NCBI GenBank assembly: GCA_016462625.1
Contig: JAEMSV010000073.1
Coordinates: forward strand, 1-18,285
Source: Solirubrobacteraceae bacterium
Lineage (GTDB): Bacteria; Actinomycetota; Thermoleophilia; Solirubrobacterales; Solirubrobacteraceae
DNA length: 18,285 bases
Reading direction: 5' to 3'
The notes beneath the pieces are model-generated. The model was given only the letters and a program-made list of their open reading frames with translations, searched no databases and had not been told where the DNA came from. The position numbers were made by a program, and so were the translations under genes. This document shows, piece by piece, positions 15,101 through 18,285 of this stretch (position 1 is its first letter; every line of letters starts with the position of its first letter).

Positions 15101-15213
15101 AACCCCGTGACGTCGACCTTCGCCTGTGCCGAGGTCGCCGAGACCCCTGCCGTCAACGCCAGGGCGCAGACCATCGTGACGGCGCTCCGCGCCATCGAGC
15201 CAACCCGTTCCAT
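12169..15213 (-). CDS. Secreted four-repeat cysteine-patterned surface protein, function unknown
   Basis: Predicted exported protein of 1014 residues. The Sec signal peptide (hydrophobic 11-24) should be cleaved after AQA (residue 31). The mature chain is beta-rich, with four tandem repeats of about 210 residues. Each has a strand ending LPxG, a Cys-x(9-14)-Cys pair and a S-x-VG motif (LPxG at 93, 310, 520, 727), followed about 100 residues later by another Cys pair about 30 apart. Cysteines fall at 107/118/232/261, 329/344/445/475, 534/544/651/679 and 742/752/846/876, plus 49/68 before the first repeat: 18 in all, consistent with disulfides outside the cell. A partial fifth unit (LPKG at 912) has no cysteine. 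The C-terminus from about 920 is Lys/Arg-rich and free of acidic clusters, which may bind wall polymer. No LPXTG anchor, enzyme motif or named domain was recognised. ATG 15213 follows a purine-rich GGGGAGAG; an ATG at 15195 is an alternative. Confidence 0.82.
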   Translation of the reverse strand: MERVGSMARSAVTMVCALALTAGVSATSAQAKVDVTGFVAKPIAANASCSTTTSAATESQAGANKDFCVAMAFNGGGDGFGGGDDVRDLRMSLPPGQIGGATATPTCSAQRFQSTSGCPASSQVGEASGRIEAVLTLPENIITGKIFNLTPRTTEAARLGVQLELAGLAAVQKVEAVVLLRGDGGLDAVSVGLPRTFIGLPIEIRRFNLKLWGSNTDHPSMAKPFVVNPTDCSKPATSRVIVDSAQGVRASASSTYQPTGCDKLQFTPQFVMEGERKADSPGELTMGMTFPASTSNGLAPARVKTADLLLPQGYELSASSGSEPDFVACTDEQFAVSEATRPSCPKGSQVGTVRFRSPLLAEQLTGIVYVAAQRPGVEPIRIFIFAETGQDPDSSRVKLTADIVPDPQTGQLTGKLRNLPPVPFTEFYLTFRGGDTALAATPRSCGTRTGSATVVPDSGGPAKTPTAEITVDQACGDPSRFEPQLTTSLLNTQAGAATVITANIIRPDANARLASAKLSLPAGFAGRLTAADQCPVDVAQAGGCGEGSRVGIVGTRVGPGPRPAPVNGKVFLTAPQAPGDLAGLGLVVPAQFGPLNFGNLVALARIVVRPDIGLDILVGDIPRRVYGVDVNLRQMTLTLDREGFGLNATSCAPMQATGTLTSDMGTTAEVSAPYQATGCENVPYAPTLAASLVGGRAAISKDGHPELRASVGSGVGNGGTKSLDLVLPEGISIDVTRIKRSCPLADYKAGTCRPESVVGSAIAVSPLVNEPAVGNVTFVMVPGAPLPELRVDLHGPLSISLAGQVSQQGKHLVTTVSGLPDTPLTKFDMTLAGGDRGLLQTSRDLCATPTLPFDAKFSSFTGATSTRSISADLPDCTPGGTVKLGALRSGKPALDVRVVGGRTAVTTASLTLPKGLTFGRSASVKKLARISASGLKKGAKATITVSGSTLRVTAPKGQSATVLRVRLRAGGVRVSQRLRRAGRPKLNFRLSTSLTDGRRPSLRLSARPAASPQS

Positions 15214-15267
15214 CTCTCCCCTTCCCCGCCCGCCCGAATTTGCGGACTACGGAATTGATAGCACAAG

Positions 15268-15280
15268 ATGCGTGCCGCAT
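15268..15280. repeat. 5-3-5 palindrome, possible HxlR operator
   Basis: ATGCG and CGCAT flank a 3-bp centre. It lies between divergent genes, 46 bp upstream of the regulator start and 54 bp upstream of the secreted-protein start. Part of it (GTGCCGCA) recurs at 15300-15307. Confidence 0.35.
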
Positions 15281-15311
15281 AGTTCGGCGCGCATGGTCAG
15301 TGCCGCACGTC

Positions 15312-15317
15312 TAAGCT
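15312..15317 (+). promoter_or_regulatory. Possible -10 element (TAAGCT) for the HxlR-type regulator gene
   Basis: TAAGCT fits TANNNT and lies 9 nt before the GTG at 15327, which has no Shine-Dalgarno sequence. The transcript would therefore have almost no leader. No -35 match is visible. Confidence 0.28.
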
Positions 15318-15326
15318 CTCGCGGCC

Positions 15327-16313
15327 GTGAGATCGCGTTCGTATGACCAGTACTGCGGCGCCGCACGCGCGCTGGATGTCGTCGGCGAGCGGTGGGCGCT
15401 CCTCGTCGTCCGCGACCTGATGCTCGGCCCCAAGCGGTATACGGACCTCCAGGCCGGGCTGAGCGGAATCGGGCCGAATGTCCTGAGCTCCCGCCTACGC
15501 GGGCTCCAGGACGCGGGGGTCGTCACGCGGCGCACCCTGCCGCCGCCGGGATCGACGACCGTCTACGAGCTGACGGAGCTCGGTGAGGAGCTGCGCCCGG
15601 TGGTCCGCGAGTTGGTCCGGTGGGGGCGCAACCTCCTCGGCGACCCGCCGCCAGGCGAGGAGATGCAGCTCAGCTGGCTCGTCGTCGCGCTCGAGGCGAG
15701 CTTCCGGCCCGAGCTGGCGCGGGGCCTGCACGAGAGCTACGAGTACCGCATCGACGGCGAGGTCTTCCACGTCGACGTCGACGACGGCGCGATCGCCGCG
15801 CGCGAGGGCGAGTCGGCGGATCCGACCTTCGTCGTGGTCAGCGACGTCGAGACGTTCCTCGCCGTTGCCTCCCAGCAGCTCACGCCCGAGCAGGCGGTCG
15901 AGCAGGGACGGATGACCCTTTCGGGTGACCTCGAGGCCGGGCAGCGATCCGTCGCGATCTTCGGGGTCCCGATCGGGGAGACGGACGAGTCGGGCGGCGG
16001 CCTGTTCGGCGCGGTCCGCGCGTCGTTCCGGCCGGCGTCGGACGCGGGCGCGAGCGGCCGGCTGCTGTTCCTCGTCGACGGGCGCCCGATTCACATCCTG
16101 CTCGCCGACGGGGACATCAAGGTGGGCGACGGGGCGATCGACGATCCCGACGTGACCATCACGTGCGACCTCGAGACGTTCATCGCGATGGGCGCGAACC
16201 GGATCGACCCGATCACAGCGCTCGCGGAGGGCCGCATCGCCGTCGAGGGTGATGCGCAGGTGGCGACGCTGCTCGCCGGCCTGCACGGCGGCGGGCTCAG
16301 CTGGTCGCCCTAG
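15327..16313 (+). CDS. HxlR-type winged-helix regulator with two SCP2-like domains
   Basis: A 328-residue cytosolic transcription factor. Residues 1-105 are an HxlR/MarR-like winged helix: YDQYCGAARALDVVGERWAL with the conserved early Cys10, LLVVRDLMLGPKRYTDLQAG, the recognition region GIGPNVLSSRLRGLQDAGVV, and the wing with STTVYELTELGEEL. After a Pro/Gly linker there are two copies of a sterol-carrier (SCP2)-like ligand pocket, at about 137-212 and 245-318. The copies share DG..(F/I)H, a DP stretch (DPTFVVVSDVETF and DPDVTITCDLETF), an (E/D)P..A...GR segment and a final Gly-Asp-hydrophobic helix. HxlR proteins with one SCP2 domain are familiar in actinobacteria; two copies lengthen this one by about 100 residues. 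It probably senses a hydrophobic ligand. The GTG at 15327 gives the standard family N-terminus. The 3' end overlaps the convergent birA by 17 nt. Confidence 0.87.
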   Translation: MRSRSYDQYCGAARALDVVGERWALLVVRDLMLGPKRYTDLQAGLSGIGPNVLSSRLRGLQDAGVVTRRTLPPPGSTTVYELTELGEELRPVVRELVRWGRNLLGDPPPGEEMQLSWLVVALEASFRPELARGLHESYEYRIDGEVFHVDVDDGAIAAREGESADPTFVVVSDVETFLAVASQQLTPEQAVEQGRMTLSGDLEAGQRSVAIFGVPIGETDESGGGLFGAVRASFRPASDAGASGRLLFLVDGRPIHILLADGDIKVGDGAIDDPDVTITCDLETFIAMGANRIDPITALAEGRIAVEGDAQVATLLAGLHGGGLSWSP

Positions 16314-16989
16314 CCCCGAGGTGCACCTCGCCGGCATGGAGCGTCACGACGCTCCCGTCGCCGGTGCGCACGAGCAGCTCGCCGGCATCGTCGATGCCCT
16401 CGGCGACCCCCGTTCCGTCGGACCAGGTGATCTCGCGGCCGAGCAACGCATCCCGCGCACGCCAGGCGTCGAGCAGGTCGGGCACAGGCGCGGTGAGCCA
16501 GCGCTGCATCGCGGACAGGATCTGCTGCAGCAGCGGCTCGACGTCCGCAGGCGTCCGGCCGAGCGTCGTCGCGGTCGCGTGCAGCTCGGGCGGGAGGTCC
16601 TCGACCCGCACGGCGACGTTGACGCCCGCGCCGAGCACCGCCCAGCCCTCGGCCGGGCGGCCCTCCGCGAGGATCCCGCAGACCTTGCGCCCGTCGAGGT
16701 GCAGGTCATTCGGCCACTTGATCTTGATCTCGGGCCCGATGGCCTCCGCGATGGCGACGGCGCCCACGAGCGGCAGCAGCCGCGGCGGGTCGCGGACGAC
16801 GACCGTCATCAGCAGGGCGTGCCCGGACGGCGCGCTCCACGTGCGGCCCTGACGCCCGCGTCCCGCGGTCTGGTGCGACGCGGTGACGACGGTGCCGGTC
16901 GGTGTCCCGGCGGAGGCGAGCTGGCGTGCGCGGTCGTTCGTCGAGGTCGTCTCGCGCAGGTGCAGCCGCGGGGTGCCGAAAGGGGCCAT
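16297..16989 (-). CDS. birA: Biotin-[acetyl-CoA-carboxylase] ligase (no DNA-binding domain)
   Basis: Activates biotin with ATP to biotinyl-AMP and attaches it to the lysine of carboxylase carrier proteins. The 230-residue product has only the catalytic and C-terminal domains, so it is a monofunctional ligase, not a BirA repressor. Diagnostic motifs: ETTSTNDRAR at 13-22, the adenylate-binding GRGRQGRTW at 43-51, KWPNDL at 91-96, KVCGILAE at 102-109 with its catalytic-site lysine, and GAGVNV at 120-125; the C-terminal SH3-like domain ends at about 225. The ATG at 16989 shares one base with the TGA of the upstream SAM hydrolase (TGATG), so translation is coupled. The frame is open further upstream to 17202, but that part lies within the hydrolase gene. 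It overlaps the convergent regulator gene at its 3' end. Confidence 0.93.
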   Translation of the reverse strand: MAPFGTPRLHLRETTSTNDRARQLASAGTPTGTVVTASHQTAGRGRQGRTWSAPSGHALLMTVVVRDPPRLLPLVGAVAIAEAIGPEIKIKWPNDLHLDGRKVCGILAEGRPAEGWAVLGAGVNVAVRVEDLPPELHATATTLGRTPADVEPLLQQILSAMQRWLTAPVPDLLDAWRARDALLGREITWSDGTGVAEGIDDAGELLVRTGDGSVVTLHAGEVHLGARATS

Positions 16990-17783
16990 CACGCGGGTGC
17001 GATCCGGATCTCGTCGTCGAGCTCGATGTCGAGCAGCTCGCGCGCGCTGTCGCGGTTGACGGCGAGCGCGAGCGTCCGGTACGCGTCCTCGTAGACCAGG
17101 AGATGGCCGGGCGGGACGTCGGCGAACGTCAGCGCGTAGACCGCCGGGTGGCCGTTGACCGTGACGGGGCGGCCGATCTTCAGCCCGTGCTGGGTCAGCC
17201 ACTCGTGGCCGATCTCCAGTGTGACGTTGCCGTAGCGGTCGAAGCCCAGCGCGTGGGCGACCAGGGCGTCCTCCTCCCGGCGCGGTTCGGGCAGCGCGAG
17301 GCCGACCAGCGTGTCGACCTCCAGCCAGGAGCCCGCGTCGCCGAGCGGCTCACCGGAGGCGAGCGCCGCGGCGACGGGCGCGAAGACGTCGCGGCCGTGG
17401 AACGTCGCGGAGACCGGTTCGAGCCGATGCCGGGAGCGGCCGATGTCGACCGCCTCGGTCGCGCCGCCGAACGCTTCGGCGGCGCGGGAGAGCAGCCCGT
17501 TGTCGGGCCCCACGAGGATCCGGCTCTCGTCCGCGCAGCGCACCGCCACGGCGCGTCGCTCACCGCCGACGCCCGGGTCGACGACCGCCAGATGGATGCC
17601 CGGAGGCGCGAACGGCAGCGCGCGCCGCAGGGTCAGCGCGCCGGTGCGCACGTCGTGCCGCGCGATCCCGTGCGTGAGGTCGATGACCTGCGCACCGGGC
17701 GCGTGCCGCGCGATGACCGCGTGGCAGACCCCGACGAAGTCGTCGTCGGTCCCGTAGTCGGAGAGGAACGTGATGGGGCGCAC
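16989..17783 (-). CDS. S-adenosyl-L-methionine hydrolase (adenosine-forming), DUF62 family
   Basis: Cytosolic enzyme that splits SAM with water into adenosine and methionine. The GTG at 17783 gives 264 residues and the family N-terminus (RPITFLSDYGTDDDFVGVCH). Further motifs are VIDLTHGI (33-40), LAVVDPGVGGERRAVAV (65-81), LVGPDNGLLS (90-99), SATFHGRDVFAPVAA (125-139) and FDRYGNVTLEI (181-191). The Asp69, Arg76 and His129 positions match the Asp-Arg-His triad described for SAM hydroxide adenosyltransferases (PH0463 type), which the related fluorinase and chlorinase enzymes lack, so hydrolysis rather than halogenation is expected. The frame is open to 18077, but that upstream part overlaps another gene. 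No Shine-Dalgarno sequence precedes the GTG, which instead lies inside a hairpin 23 nt after the upstream stop. It is followed by birA with a TGATG junction. Confidence 0.92.
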   Translation of the reverse strand: MRPITFLSDYGTDDDFVGVCHAVIARHAPGAQVIDLTHGIARHDVRTGALTLRRALPFAPPGIHLAVVDPGVGGERRAVAVRCADESRILVGPDNGLLSRAAEAFGGATEAVDIGRSRHRLEPVSATFHGRDVFAPVAAALASGEPLGDAGSWLEVDTLVGLALPEPRREEDALVAHALGFDRYGNVTLEIGHEWLTQHGLKIGRPVTVNGHPAVYALTFADVPPGHLLVYEDAYRTLALAVNRDSARELLDIELDDEIRIAPA

Positions 17784-17806
17784 CGCGAGACAGTCTCGCG
17801 GGTGCG
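17779..17806 (-). promoter_or_regulatory. Hairpin enclosing the SAM hydrolase start codon
   Basis: Bases 17779-17790 pair with 17794-17806 (12 bp with one bulged base at 17801) around a 3-nt loop (17791-17793). On the transcribed minus strand the base of the stem begins immediately after the TGA (17809-17807) of the upstream gene, and the GTG start (17783-17781) lies within the 3' arm. With no T-run after it, it is more likely a translation-control structure than a terminator. Confidence 0.6.
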
Positions 17807-18285
17807 TCAGACCTTCGGCTTTGCTCCGCCGGTGCTGCGCTTCGCGGCGCAGGTGCGGTATTTGCGCGTGCCGGTCACGATCTGGCCGTCGGCCAGGGTG
17901 ATCCGGATGCCGACGGCGAACCGTCCCTTGGGCAGCCCGCGCAGGTCGATCGGCGCGGTGACGCGCTTGCCGACGCGGGTCGCGACGGTCGTGCCGCGGA
18001 GCTTCACGGTCGCCCGGACGATCTTGCCGCCCTTCGGGGAGCGCAGCCGGATGCGGAACTTCCGCCGGCTGACGCACTCCTTCGTCGAGGGCAGGCTCGC
18101 CATGCTCGTGAGCGTGGGCTTCTTGGCGACCGGCTTCGGCGCGACGGGAATCGACGCGGGCGCTTGCGGCGCCGAAACCATCGGCGCGGGCGTCGCGGCG
18201 GGCTGGCTCAGAGGCTTGTCGTCGTCGGTGATCGTGCCGGTCGCGGCGATCGGGTCACCGGCGAAGTCGGGAACCGCGCCGACGC
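17807..18285 (-). CDS. C-terminal part of a large extracellular repeat protein (5' end outside window)
   Basis: At least 159 residues; the frame runs open past the right edge, so the ATG at 18181 is internal. The visible start (VGAVPDFAGDPIAATGTITD followed by DD) resembles the end of a Calx-beta-type adhesion repeat, where GTITDDD is a typical closing motif. A Pro/Ala/Ser-rich spacer follows (about 60 residues), then a compact C-terminal domain bounded by two cysteines: CVSRRKFRIRLRSPKGGK, VTAPIDLRGLPKGRFAVGIR, TGTRKYRTC. This Cys-to-Cys basic beta domain looks like the terminal domain of many secreted Thermoleophilia proteins and may serve in wall attachment or secretion; I recognise it by style, not from a named model. 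The gene sits directly upstream of the SAM hydrolase, with a stop-to-start gap of 23 nt. Confidence 0.72.
   Translation of the reverse strand, partial: VGAVPDFAGDPIAATGTITDDDKPLSQPAATPAPMVSAPQAPASIPVAPKPVAKKPTLTSMASLPSTKECVSRRKFRIRLRSPKGGKIVRATVKLRGTTVATRVGKRVTAPIDLRGLPKGRFAVGIRITLADGQIVTGTRKYRTCAAKRSTGGAKPKV

Larger units (their letters stand above)
15214..15326. promoter_or_regulatory. Divergent control region between secreted-protein gene and HxlR-type regulator
   Basis: A 113-bp spacer, noticeably richer in A/T than the flanking genes. It contains a palindrome ATGCG-tgc-CGCAT (15268-15280), a direct repeat GTGCCGCA (15272-15279 and 15300-15307, 28 bp apart), and a -10-like TAAGCT (15312-15317) before the GTG at 15327. 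HxlR-type proteins usually bind short inverted repeats in their own divergent spacers, so these are candidate operators. That is inferred from position only. Confidence 0.4.

Noticed and set aside
16989..17783. SAM-dependent halogenase (fluorinase/chlorinase relative)
   Set aside because: The Asp69-Arg76-His129 triad typical of the SAM hydrolases is present, and no halogenated-product gene cluster is around.
17807..18181. Complete 124-residue gene starting at the ATG at 18181
   Set aside because: The frame continues open to the window edge with plausible protein sequence ending an adhesion-type repeat, so the ATG is internal.

Overview
The window is high-GC actinobacterial DNA. GTG and TTG starts are frequent and genes are densely packed, often overlapping by 1-8 nt. 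Large secreted proteins with a lysine/arginine-rich C-terminal region look most like those of soil Thermoleophilia (Solirubrobacterales: Solirubrobacter, Conexibacter and relatives). That placement is inferred from protein style, not from a marker gene. I see no rRNA, tRNA, insertion sequence, prophage or CRISPR array. This is chromosomal core or near-core DNA rather than a mobile island.

Region 1 (1-4592) is a peptide/oligopeptide-type ABC importer read leftwards: lipoprotein binding protein, then a DppC-type permease, then the first 42 codons of a DppB-type permease cut by the window edge. A perfect 11-bp stem-loop lies between the binding-protein and permease genes. A second, divergent solute-binding lipoprotein is read rightwards from a shared 139-bp spacer.

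Region 2 (4598-8906) is a leftward run of seven tightly packed genes: TlpA-like thioredoxin, GNAT acetyltransferase, GalT-family nucleotidyltransferase, AEC transporter, glutaredoxin/GST-N-like protein, D-aminoacyl-tRNA deacylase and an acidic protein of unknown function. Four of the six junctions overlap and the other two gaps are 10 and 11 nt, so this is very probably one operon of housekeeping and stress genes.

Region 3 (9085-12090) is a 1001-residue superfamily 2 helicase. It has a 70-residue acidic insert before Walker A and a long basic, disordered tail. It converges on a 1014-residue secreted protein (12169-15213) with a 9-bp stem-loop between them. The secreted protein is built of four repeats of about 210 residues, each with four cysteines in register.

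Region 4 (15327-18285) holds an HxlR-type regulator carrying two SCP2-like domains. Facing it are three leftward genes: the C-terminus of a large extracellular protein (cut by the window edge), a SAM hydrolase and a biotin-protein ligase. The SAM hydrolase start codon sits inside a predicted 12-bp hairpin directly after the upstream stop codon, which suggests translational coupling.

No gene cluster here is a clear new defence or biosynthetic system. The best leads are the helicase architecture, the four-repeat cysteine-patterned secreted protein, the double-SCP2 regulator, the GalT-like enzyme lacking its N-terminal zinc cysteines, and the two start-proximal hairpins.
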